18,740 bases of DNA. Origin: Acidobacteriota bacterium (lineage in GTDB: Bacteria > Acidobacteriota > UBA6911 > RPQK01 > JADFOI01). Below are positions 1 through 6,457 of this stretch, in pieces; the stretch's first letter is position 1, and each line of letters starts with the position of its first letter. The position numbers were made by a program, and so were the translations under genes. A model generated the notes under the pieces. The model worked only from the letters and a program-made list of their open reading frames with translations. It was not told where the DNA came from and did no database searches. Location: NCBI GenBank assembly GCA_022545645.1, contig JACZQQ010000022.1, positions 1 to 18,740 on the forward strand, given 5' to 3'.

Positions 1-1
1 A

Positions 2-52
2 GAGGCTCTGGAAGTCTGTCGCCAGATTGCAGAGGGAGTGGAGGCGGCCCAC
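2..52 (+). pseudogene. Serine/threonine protein kinase fragment cut by an IS end
   Basis: Reading frame 2 from base 2 gives EALEVCRQIAEGVEAAH and then a TGA at 53-55. This string matches the segment just before the catalytic loop of Hanks-type bacterial Ser/Thr kinases, which normally continues with E-x-G-(V/I)-(I/V)-H-R-D-L-K-P-x-N. The homology stops exactly at base 52. Base 53 starts TGACCTGCCCC, an IS3-family terminus, so the stop codon is made by the inserted DNA. The 5' part of the gene lies outside the window. No catalytic HRD or DFG residues remain here, so any product would be a dead N-lobe fragment. The match rests on 17 residues, but they are highly characteristic. Confidence 0.7.
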
Positions 53-102
53 TGACCTGCCCCCACGAACGAGTCCACCTTCTAAGTTAGACCTGGGACC
101 AT
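53..102. mobile_element. 50-bp remnant of an IS3-family end
   Basis: TGACCTGCCCC at 53 is the same tip that opens the complete IS at 103. The following bases (AGTCCACC, then TAAGTTAG) resemble the corresponding subterminal bases of the IS end at 103 (TGTACCAACC, then GGGTTAG), but they are diverged. I read this as the end of a related element that first broke the kinase gene and was then reduced to 50 bp by insertion of, or recombination with, the neighbouring IS. Alternatively it is an aberrant tandem end of the same element. Confidence 0.5.
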
Positions 103-130
103 TGACCTGCCCCGGAAAACTGTACCAACC
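103..130 (+). repeat. IS3-family terminal inverted repeat (orfB side)
   Basis: This end begins TGACCTGCCCC and contains AAAACTGTACCAA. It pairs with the opposite end at 1368-1396 with about 80% identity across one single-base gap. Confidence 0.75.
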
Positions 131-145
131 CTAGGGTTAGGATTT

Positions 146-1189
146 TCAGGTTGGGACGGGTGAAACACCCACCCCGTGGGGCTCTAGAACACTCACCCTA
201 CTCACGTGAGTGCCTCCCCTTTCTTTGCCCTCGCTAGCGAGGGCAAAAGCCTCCGGCGTTTGATCCCTTAGCGAGCTATGCGGTCTTTGCTGGTTGTAGT
301 CCATGCGCCACCGCTCTAGCTTGGCTTGGGCATCCGGGATCGAGAAGAATACCTCCACATTCAAGCATTCGTCCCGTAGCCGCCCATTAAAGCTTTCGAT
401 GAATCGATTGTCCATGGGCTTGCCAGGCCGGATAAACTCCAACTGTACCCCCTGGCGGTAAGCCCACGCATCCATGGCTCGACTGGCAAACTCCGAACCA
501 TTATCTACGGTGATGGACTTCGGAACACGATCCATATCCACCACCCGATCCAGAGCCGCCACCACTTCCTTTGCCGTCAACGAGGTGTCCGCTACCAGAA
601 CAGGGCATTCCCTCGTGTATTGGTCCATCACCGTTAAGATCCGAAACCGTCGCCCATCCGCTAACCGATCCACCATAAAATCCATGCTCCAACACTCGTT
701 TCGAGCTCCGGCCGGGCTCACCGGAACTCGAGCCCGACGAGCCAGCTTCTTGCGTTTGCGGGTCCGAATCACCAAGCCCTCCTCCTGATACAATCGGTAG
801 ATCCGTTTCCCATTAACCATCCAGCCTTCCCGTCTCAGCAGCACTGTCAGCCGCCGATAGCCAAATCGAACCCGAGTGGCCGCCAGCTCTTTGAGCCGCA
901 TCCGCAACGCCAGTTGGGGATCCCGACCCTTCCGGTACCGGAAACTGGCTCGAGCCAGTCGTATGAGCCTGCAGGCACCGCGTTCGCTCGTCTCGTAGCT
1001 GTCTTGCACCCATCCTACCAGCTCACGCTTACGGGCAGGCTTTAGACCTTTTTTGAGAGCACCTCCTGCAGGATATGCTTGTCCAGGGAGAGATCCGCCA
1101 CCAGCAGCTTGAGCTTTCGGTTCTCCTCTCGCAGCTGTCGCAACTCTCGCAGTTCCGATACCCCCACTCCCGAGTACTTCTTCTTCCAC
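146..1189 (-). CDS. IS3-family transposase OrfB (DDE catalytic part)
   Basis: This is the integrase-like catalytic half of an IS3 transposase. The open frame shows an HTH_21-like region (YRRLTVLLRREG), then the rve core with WSMDFM (Asp about 170), TVDNGSEF (Asp about 229) and FIESFNGRLRDECL (Glu about 265). The last two acidic residues are exactly 35 residues apart, the DD(35)E spacing of this family. It ends with the usual YNxxRPHSSL block. The frame is open upstream to 1189, but residues before about 1054 are antisense to orfA codons and are probably not used. The natural product is most likely the OrfAB fusion of about 385 residues made by -1 frameshifting at 1048-1054. It is intact and could be active. 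Confidence 0.9.
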   Translation of the reverse strand: MEEEVLGSGGIGTARVATAARGEPKAQAAGGGSLPGQAYPAGGALKKGLKPARKRELVGWVQDSYETSERGACRLIRLARASFRYRKGRDPQLALRMRLKELAATRVRFGYRRLTVLLRREGWMVNGKRIYRLYQEEGLVIRTRKRKKLARRARVPVSPAGARNECWSMDFMVDRLADGRRFRILTVMDQYTRECPVLVADTSLTAKEVVAALDRVVDMDRVPKSITVDNGSEFASRAMDAWAYRQGVQLEFIRPGKPMDNRFIESFNGRLRDECLNVEVFFSIPDAQAKLERWRMDYNQQRPHSSLRDQTPEAFALASEGKERGGTHVSRVSVLEPHGVGVSPVPT

Positions 1190-1308
1190 CGGTAAAACGT
1201 CTGCTCGCTCACTCCCAGTTTGCGGCAGATCTCCACCGCTGCAGACCCCGATTCTGCCTGTCGTAAGGCGTAGACAATCTGCTCCCCACTGTACCTCTTG
1301 CGCTTCAT
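1042..1308 (-). CDS. IS3-family OrfA (HTH DNA-binding protein)
   Basis: This 88-residue protein starts MKRKRYSGEQI and has a transposase_8-type helix-turn-helix (AAVEICRKLGVSEQTFYRWKKKY, about 23-45). A leucine-zipper-like stretch follows (LRQLREENRKLKLLVADL), as in IS3 OrfA proteins that recognise the IS ends and multimerise. The ATG at 1308 is preceded by AGGAGG about 8 nt upstream, a strong ribosome binding site. The frame ends with TAA immediately after the slippery run A-AAA-AAG, so OrfA is the default product and OrfAB the shifted one. Confidence 0.9.
   Translation of the reverse strand: MKRKRYSGEQIVYALRQAESGSAAVEICRKLGVSEQTFYRWKKKYSGVGVSELRELRQLREENRKLKLLVADLSLDKHILQEVLSKKV
1048..1054 (-). 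promoter_or_regulatory. Programmed -1 ribosomal frameshift site A AAA AAG
   Basis: On the minus strand the last OrfA codons read TCA AAA AAG GTC TAA. The heptamer AAAAAAG is the classic -1 slippery sequence of IS3-family elements. Slipping back one base moves the ribosome from OrfA into the OrfB frame (AAA AAA GGT CTA AAG) and bypasses the OrfA stop two codons later. The frames were checked base by base. Confidence 0.8.
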
Positions 1309-1332
1309 CTTCTTTCCTCCTTTCTCATTCTC

Positions 1333-2415
1333 TCAGAGCACTTCCCTTGGGGAAATACTCAACATGTGCTTGGTACAGTTTTTGGGGTTTGGGTCATCAA
1401 GCTGTGTTCCCCCCGACAGGATAAAGTAGGGACCTGGATCATCGGGATCGAGACGCGAGGATACGGTCTGGACCCCTTGAGCGACCCATTCCGCGGTGTA
1501 ATCGGCCGTGAGCGTCACCTCACGAATGACCCTCACAGTCCCACGATACACGGGAACGCTCTCTTGGATAGCGGGAAGGTACAGAATCTCCGGTTCCGGA
1601 TACTCGAGATCGTGAACCTGGATTCGGTAATCCGGCTCGATGGAAAAGGATAGAGGCCTATAGCCTTCCACCCCAGGAGCATAAAGATGCATCTTGGGAG
1701 GAAGATTGAACTCCACCACCAAGCTGATTCGGTTGCCAGGTTGGGCCACCGGATCACTGGTATAGATCTTGATGGGAATGTGTTGGCCCCCAGTCTCCAA
1801 TTCGGTCTTCGGTCCCACATAGATTCCAAAGTCTCGAGCCAGAATCGAACGAGCCGTAAATCGTTCTCGGTAATTCCTTTCAAAGTACTTCTCGCGTAAG
1901 ATTCCATTTTCGTCAATGATGTAGATCCCCGGAAACGGAATGCCATAGTTTCTGCGCTCAGGCGACACCGTTGTGTTCACGACCCCAAAGGCGAGTATGT
2001 TGGAAGCATCAGGGTCGGCTAAAAGCGGAAATTGGATTCCGGCACGCTCGCTGAAGTGACGAACGATAGCAACACTGTCATAGGAAATGCCGGTGATCTC
2101 AAGCCCCTGCTCTCTGAACTGTTCGAGAGACTCGTTCAGCTGCACCAGCTGATCCTTGCAATAGGGTCACCAGTCGGTGGAGCGATTGAAACTGATGACC
2201 AGGCCGCGAGGACCCTTGAGAGAGTCGAAATCACGCCAATTGCCGTGCTGGTCACGAGCGCGAATGGGAGGAATTGCCTGTCCCACCTTGATCCCAACTT
2301 CCTCTGTCATATCGGAACGGTGAAGGTCTCTCTGACCTAGCATGGGTTCAAGTGAAAAGAGTGTCAGCAAGAAAACAAGGAAGAAAATCGGAATTCCGTG
2401 ATTTTTGATTTTCAT
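1333..2415 (-). CDS. Secreted AhpC/TSA-type redoxin, probable selenoprotein (in-frame TGA as Sec), 3' end replaced by IS
   Basis: Two open stretches (2415-2170 and 2166-1336) lie in one frame, separated only by TGA at 2167-2169. Together they give 360 residues: a signal peptide (MKIKNHGIPIFFLVFLLTLF, cleavage near LGQ), an AhpC/TSA redoxin domain (about 40-190) and a C-terminal domain with an MHLYAPG...YRPL motif. The TGA falls in FNRSTDW-TGA-PYCKDQL, where family members have a CPxC motif. Reading it as selenocysteine gives U83-P-Y-C86. A SECIS-like hairpin follows directly. Homology continues without a frameshift on both sides, which argues against random decay. The ATG at 2415 follows AAGGGTGAG. 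The last 20 residues (341-360) come from the inserted IS, so the native C-terminus is lost. A simple nonsense mutation remains the alternative. Confidence 0.75.
1368..1396 (-). repeat. IS3-family terminal inverted repeat (orfA side)
   Basis: The minus strand starts TGACCCAAACCCC and continues AAAAACTGTACCAA, matching the end at 103-130. It also encodes the first residues of the foreign tail of the redoxin gene, so the reading frame runs straight through the insertion boundary. Confidence 0.75.
2136..2152 (-). promoter_or_regulatory. Candidate bacterial SECIS hairpin
   Basis: In the mRNA (minus strand), UCAGCU (2152-2147) pairs perfectly with AGCUGA (2141-2136) around the loop GGUGC (2146-2142). 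Alternatively the outer G and C of the loop also pair and leave GUG. The apical loop begins 20 nt after the UGA at 2169-2167. Bacterial SECIS elements lie within the coding region just after the UGA, have a short stem, and carry G residues (GGU in E. coli fdhF) at the start of the apical loop at about this distance. The stem is short (6-7 bp), so the structure alone would be weak evidence. Its position after this UGA makes it convincing. Confidence 0.6.
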
Positions 2416-2489
2416 CTCACCCTTCACTTTGGCACTCACTTTTTCTCTCTCTTGAGTATATAAAATATAGGAATTTACTTTGTGAAGCC

Positions 2490-2631
2490 AGCCCGGATGC
2501 GGCACAGGTTTTTGTCACGAAGCGGGGTAGGGGCGAGCCGGTGGCTTGCCCGAACAGTGAGGATGACAAACAGTGCAGTCAGGGTGGATGATTTCTTCGC
2601 TGCAGTGGACGATTTATGCATCATCCGGGCT
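2490..2631. repeat. Palindrome-ended repeat, copy A (142 bp, MITE-like)
   Basis: The ends are a perfect 10-bp inverted repeat, AGCCCGGATG at 2490 and CATCCGGGCT ending at 2631. It is homologous to copy B (12327-12529). Both share an early GTCACGAAGCGG block and a late block (GCAGTCAGG, then GATTTC, TGCAGT and TTTATGCAT) before the closing inverted repeat. The middles differ in length and sequence. It has no coding capacity. The right end overlaps the 3' end of the cNMP/HD-GYP gene and encodes its last residues (SPDDA) and its stop. The element fills the gap before the redoxin gene. Confidence 0.75.
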
Positions 2632-4671
2632 AGATTGATCTACCGGATCGGACTCGGCCAGCGCCATCAACTCGTCGTAGGTAACGGCCTTGGTAATAAA
2701 GAGCGACGGTGTCTTGGACAAATCAATTTCTAAAGGCTGGGCGACGGACTTTCTCTCTTTGTCGTAAAGAATCCTGACCAGGGGACGGCACAGGTTTCCC
2801 GAATTGACCTCCACGACCCGTCCCATTTCATCCGTATTCAGGACGACGTACTCATTATAGGTATAGACAGAAAAGCCCTCGATCAAAGCCTTCACGAGGT
2901 GGGCCGCAAAGCTTTCTGTCTCTCCCCGGGTAAAGGCATCGAGCAACTGATAACCGGTCAGGGCTTTGCGGTGAGGGCGATCATGGATACAGGCTTCAAA
3001 AACATCCATGATCCCCAATATTTTCGCCTCCTCGCAGATCTCTTCTCCCTTTAATCCCTGAGGAAACCCACTCCCATTTTCTCGTTCGTAGACCTGCCCC
3101 ACCGTCTTGGCAAGCCAGCCATACTCTGGGCACAACTCTTCCAAGATCTGGGCGCCGTAAACCGGGCGCTGCCGCGCCTCCGGACGCATCTGGCCCGGGT
3201 CCTGGAGCATGCGCTCGGGGAGCTTGGCAACCCCAATCTCATGCAAAAGTGCTGCCAGCCCTACCTCTATTTGCTTTTGCAGAAGGTAGCCCAGGGTCTG
3301 TGAAAGACGGAGTGACAAGACACTCACATTCACACAGTGGGTGCTCACGGCAAAGTCCTGTCTTCGATCGGTAGCCAAGAGAAGAAGAGCTGAACTTTGC
3401 ACAATGGAATCGCTCAGACGCTGGACCAGCTCTTTTCCCTTGTCAATATCGGGACTCTTCTTTTGCTCAACCCGACGGATCGATTCCAGAACATAGGCCG
3501 TCGCGATCGTGTACAGACTGATCGTTTCCGCGTCAATGTCCTCTTCACCCACAACCTGGCTTTGCAGAACCTGCCGGGACTGAGCGTCCTCACGCTTGAT
3601 CTTGGCGAGTTCCTGGCGGACCCTCTCGGCTTCGATTTCCTCCTCAACCGACACCTCGCCTTCCGGGTTCTCCTGAGGCCAAGATTCTTCCGCCATCGGC
3701 CCCAAAATAATCTCGCTAAAGGCTTTCCCCTCAGATTCCTCTTCAACGATAGCTCGGGTATCCCGCACCCCCTGAGGCTGAGATTCTTCCGCCTTCGTCT
3801 CAACGACTTCCTCCCCAATCCGCTCGGTTTCGGCCTTCTCTTCAACGAACGCCGGGCTTTCCTGCACTTCCTGGGTCTGAAGGTCCTCCGACCCTGTCTC
3901 AACGACTGCAAACGGGGTCCGCTCGACTTCAACTCCCTCTACAACGGCTGCTGGGCCTTCCTCCACCTCCTGAGGCTGAAGGTCCTCCAACCCTGTCTCT
4001 GGAACTTCCCACGAGGTCCCCTCGGCTTCAACTCCCTCTACAACGGCTGCTGGACCTTCCTCCACCTCCTGAGGCTGAAGGTCCTCCAACCCTGTCTCTG
4101 GGACTTTCCAAGGGGTCCGCTCGGCTTCCTCTTCCTTCTCCACCCGAGCCGTGTTTGCCTGATCCCCCGAGGGCTGAAAGGGAAAGGCTCCCAAGGCCGA
4201 CTTAGAAACTCTCTCAAGGAGCCAATCTTCAACAAGAGCGTTGCCGCTTCGCAAACGCTGGGCAAGGACAAAGAGCAGATTGCGGGCAACGATGGGGTAA
4301 ATTTCAATCAGGGACCAGATGGTGGCTCGGTCCAGCACCAGCAGTCGGGAATCCTCCTGGGCAACCACATAGGCAGAGGCTGGCTGGCGGTCAAAAACGG
4401 ACATTTCGCCCACAACCTCCCCCGGTTCCAGCATGACGATGGGGGCCAGCGTCAGATCTTTGAGGTGGATGCGCAAACGGCCGGAGAGAATGAGGTAGAG
4501 AAAATCATTGGGTTGACCTGCCTGGATCAGCACGGCACCTTCTGTGAACTCCTTGATGGGGCAGTCCTGCAGTAAGTCCAGAACAGAGTCCAACTCGACG
4601 CCCTTCCACAGAATGGAAGTCTCCAGTTCCCACTTACTCAGAGATTTCTGATCATCACCCATCTCTACCAA
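2614..4671 (-). CDS. cNMP-binding domain / 33-aa repeat linker / degenerate HD-GYP protein
   Basis: This 685-residue cytoplasmic protein has three parts. Residues about 25-145 form a cyclic-nucleotide-binding fold (EGAVLIQAGQPNDFLYLILSG, then PGEVVGEMSVF). Residues 186-383 are six tandem acidic repeats of exactly 33 residues. Residues about 420-580 resemble an HD-GYP phosphodiesterase, but with altered motifs: LLHEIGVAKLP (HD becomes HE, 477-478) and YERENGSGFPQGLKGEEI in place of HHExxDGxGYP. The domain therefore probably senses or binds rather than hydrolyses c-di-GMP (inference). The first codon is TTG at 4671. An ATG at 4662, after GGTAGAG, is an equally good start. The last residues and the stop are supplied by repeat copy A. 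It is divergent from the TPR-sox operon. Confidence 0.85.
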   Translation of the reverse strand: MVEMGDDQKSLSKWELETSILWKGVELDSVLDLLQDCPIKEFTEGAVLIQAGQPNDFLYLILSGRLRIHLKDLTLAPIVMLEPGEVVGEMSVFDRQPASAYVVAQEDSRLLVLDRATIWSLIEIYPIVARNLLFVLAQRLRSGNALVEDWLLERVSKSALGAFPFQPSGDQANTARVEKEEEAERTPWKVPETGLEDLQPQEVEEGPAAVVEGVEAEGTSWEVPETGLEDLQPQEVEEGPAAVVEGVEVERTPFAVVETGSEDLQTQEVQESPAFVEEKAETERIGEEVVETKAEESQPQGVRDTRAIVEEESEGKAFSEIILGPMAEESWPQENPEGEVSVEEEIEAERVRQELAKIKREDAQSRQVLQSQVVGEEDIDAETISLYTIATAYVLESIRRVEQKKSPDIDKGKELVQRLSDSIVQSSALLLLATDRRQDFAVSTHCVNVSVLSLRLSQTLGYLLQKQIEVGLAALLHEIGVAKLPERMLQDPGQMRPEARQRPVYGAQILEELCPEYGWLAKTVGQVYERENGSGFPQGLKGEEICEEAKILGIMDVFEACIHDRPHRKALTGYQLLDAFTRGETESFAAHLVKALIEGFSVYTYNEYVVLNTDEMGRVVEVNSGNLCRPLVRILYDKERKSVAQPLEIDLSKTPSLFITKAVTYDELMALAESDPVDQSSPDDA
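3523..4116 (-). repeat. Six in-frame 99-bp coding repeats (33 aa each)
   Basis: The units begin at TPWKVPETG, TSWEVPETG, TPFAVVETG, IGEEVVETK, FSEIILGPM and VRQELAKIK. Each spans exactly 33 residues. The first two are almost identical at DNA and protein level, and similarity falls off gradually towards the HD-GYP domain. The common pattern is an ETGxEDLQxQEV core followed by a Val/Glu-rich tail. The gradient suggests recent duplication at the N-terminal side of an acidic spacer. Confidence 0.85.
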
Positions 4672-4756
4672 AGTAGTTTAAAGTCTTAGGGTTGTTCAAG
4701 GTAAATCGACGATTCCGGGGACGATTCCCCAGCTTGTTGATGAGGTTTCCCTTGGT

Positions 4757-4785
4757 TTGACGCCTTGTCGGCTCAAGAATACAAT
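4757..4785 (+). promoter_or_regulatory. Sigma-70 promoter of the TPR-soxC-soxD operon
   Basis: TTGACG (4757-4762) and TACAAT (4780-4785) are separated by exactly 17 bp, each one base from consensus. Transcription would start near 4792, about 27 nt before the ATG at 4819. It lies in the 147-bp divergent gap with the cNMP/HD-GYP gene. Confidence 0.7.
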
Positions 4786-4818
4786 GCTTTGAACAAGACC
4801 ATCTAGAAGGAGAAGCCT

Positions 4819-6438
4819 ATGAAACTGACTCGTACTATCGGCTGTATGATTCTACTGTCGGGAATGGCTACCGGCCTTTCCCCTGCTCAAATCGAGGGTC
4901 TGGGAACCATTGACTTTCCCACCTCGGGCTCACCGCAGGCCAAGGAGCTCTTCCTGCGAGGTGCTTTGCTGCTTCACAGCTTCGAGTACGATGATGCACG
5001 AGAAGCCTTTCAGCAAGCCCAGAAGATGGACCCGGACTTTGGCATGGCCTACTGGGGCGAGGCCATGACCCACAACCGACCGCTCTGGGTCCAGCTGGAT
5101 CTGAACGATGCTCGAGCTGCGCTCGATCGCATCGGTCCAACCTCTGAAGCTCGTCGGACCAAGTTCCCCACCCAGCGCGAGCAGGGATATCTCCGGGCCA
5201 TCGAGGTCCTCTATGGGGAGGGGAACAAGGTCAGCCGTGATCTCGCCTACGCGGAATCGATGTCACAGCTCGCCGAGGAGTACCCCGATGACCTCAACGC
5301 TTCCAGTTTTTATGCACTGTCCCTGTTGGGAACAGGTCAGGGCGAGCGAGACTTTGCCATATATATGAAGGCGGCCAGTATCGCCGAAGAGATCTTCAGC
5401 AAAAACCCCGATCACCCCGGAGCCGCCCATTACCTGATCCACTCCTATGACGACCCGATCCACGCCCCCTTGGGTCTGCGTGCTGCGAGACGGTATGCAC
5501 GGATCGCCCCGGCTGCCTCTCACGCACAACACATGCCTTCGCACATCTTCGTGGCCCTGGGTATGTGGGATGATGTGGTCAAAGCCAATCAGGCCTCCTG
5601 GATGGCTGCTGAGGAGCGAATCGAGCGCAAGCGACTGACACTGGAGAATCGGGCCTTTCATGCCTATCGGTGGCTCCAGTACGGTTATCTCCAGCTGGGC
5701 CGATTTAAGGAGGCTCTCAAGACGCTGTCGGTCATGCAGGAAGATACTCAGAAAAGCGGCGGTTCACCCAGAACCCGGGACAATCTTCTCTTCATGCGGG
5801 CCGTCTATATTATTGAAACGGAAAAATGGGACGACGATGCCGTCCGGATCGCCATCGATACCTCCAAGCTGGCTCTACGGAGCGCGGCCACGGATTTTCT
5901 GACCAGGGGGCTGGCTGCGGTCAGGACCGGTAACCTGAGTGCCGCTCAAGAGATCTTGGAAGAGTTCAAGAAACGCAGGGAGACCACAAAAACTCCTGCG
6001 CGCAGGAACCACGAACTGGCCGTCGGAGTCATGGAGAAGGAGTTGGAGGCACTTGTACTGCTGGCAGCCGGAAAGGCTGAACGAGCGGTTCAGCTCATGG
6101 AAGAAGCGACGGCGGAGGAAGAGAGAATGAGCTTGGAATTTGGACCTCCGATACCGGTAAAGCCTTCTCACGAGCTTTTTGGGGAGATTCTTCTGGAACT
6201 GGATCGTCCCCAGGAGGCACAGAAGCACTTTGAGCTGGCCCTTGCCCGAACACCTCGTCGAGTTCTCACCCTCCTCGGTCTCTCTCGAGCTGCAGCCCGT
6301 TCGGGAAACCAGGAAAAAGCCCAGCAAATTCACCATCAGTTGGGCAAGATCTGGCACGGGGCCGACCAGGATCTACCCCTCTTGAGGGAAGTGACGAAGA
6401 GCGAAGAAATGGACAGGCTTGGGGTCGCTCGCCGTTAG
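4819..6438 (+). CDS. Secreted tetratricopeptide-repeat protein
   Basis: This 539-residue protein has a signal peptide (MKLTRTIGCMILLSGMATG, cleavage near SPAQ). TPR helices start at about 42 (LFLRGALLLHSFEYDDAREAF, then QKMDPDFGMAYWGEAM) and return in the C-terminal third (ELFGEILLELDRPQEAQKHF, about 450-520). The centre carries conserved blocks of a large bacterial family of secreted TPR proteins (HPGAAHYLIHSYDDPIHAPLG, HAQHMPSHIFVALGMWDD). Their His/Asp-rich motifs look like a conserved functional site, but I know of no assigned activity. AGAAGGAG lies 8-10 nt before the ATG. The stop is 19 nt from the soxC-like start, so the genes are probably co-transcribed and the protein works in the periplasm with the Sox pair (inference). 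Confidence 0.88.
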   Translation: MKLTRTIGCMILLSGMATGLSPAQIEGLGTIDFPTSGSPQAKELFLRGALLLHSFEYDDAREAFQQAQKMDPDFGMAYWGEAMTHNRPLWVQLDLNDARAALDRIGPTSEARRTKFPTQREQGYLRAIEVLYGEGNKVSRDLAYAESMSQLAEEYPDDLNASSFYALSLLGTGQGERDFAIYMKAASIAEEIFSKNPDHPGAAHYLIHSYDDPIHAPLGLRAARRYARIAPAASHAQHMPSHIFVALGMWDDVVKANQASWMAAEERIERKRLTLENRAFHAYRWLQYGYLQLGRFKEALKTLSVMQEDTQKSGGSPRTRDNLLFMRAVYIIETEKWDDDAVRIAIDTSKLALRSAATDFLTRGLAAVRTGNLSAAQEILEEFKKRRETTKTPARRNHELAVGVMEKELEALVLLAAGKAERAVQLMEEATAEEERMSLEFGPPIPVKPSHELFGEILLELDRPQEAQKHFELALARTPRRVLTLLGLSRAAARSGNQEKAQQIHHQLGKIWHGADQDLPLLREVTKSEEMDRLGVARR

Positions 6439-6457
6439 CCCGGGCTTGGAGAGTCTC

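Larger units (their letters stand above)
103..1396 (-). mobile_element. IS3-family insertion sequence, complete, 1294 bp
   Basis: The element carries orfA and orfB on the minus strand in the IS3 arrangement. Its ends are imperfect inverted repeats. The plus strand from 103 reads TGACCTGCCCC, then GGAAAACTGTACCAA. The minus strand from 1396 reads TGACCCAAACCCC, then AAAAACTGTACCAA. They match over about 28 bases with one indel, and both start with TG as IS3 elements do. TGACCTGCCCC-type tips suggest the IS407/IS2-like part of the family (from memory, not searched). No 3-5 bp direct repeat flanks it (cat on the left, tca on the right). The flanks belong to unrelated genes, which suggests rearrangement after insertion. 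Confidence 0.85.

Noticed and set aside
121..1377. Shorter IS boundaries at the TGTACCAA inverted repeats
   Set aside because: The inverted repeat continues outward to TGACC on both sides (103 and 1396), and these tips agree with the second IS-type tip at 53.
2143..2170. Treating the TGA at 2167-2169 as the true end of one gene and GTG at 2145 as the start of another
   Set aside because: The redoxin domain would be split in the middle of its active site, the GTG has no ribosome site, and the second Cys of the motif (PYC) would be left untranslated between the two pieces.
3523..4116. CRISPR-like array
   Set aside because: The 99-bp units have no spacers and keep an open frame. They are coding repeats.
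3397..4575. Long plus-strand frame (392 aa) opposite the cNMP/HD-GYP gene
   Set aside because: It is the antisense of an acidic repeat-rich coding region, has no recognisable domain, and the minus-strand frame has clear cNMP and HD-GYP-like motifs.
4713..4733. GGGGA-CGAT-TCCCC hairpin in the divergent region
   Set aside because: The stem is only 5 bp with no U tract, and it overlaps a CGATTCC direct repeat. It is too weak to call as an operator or terminator.
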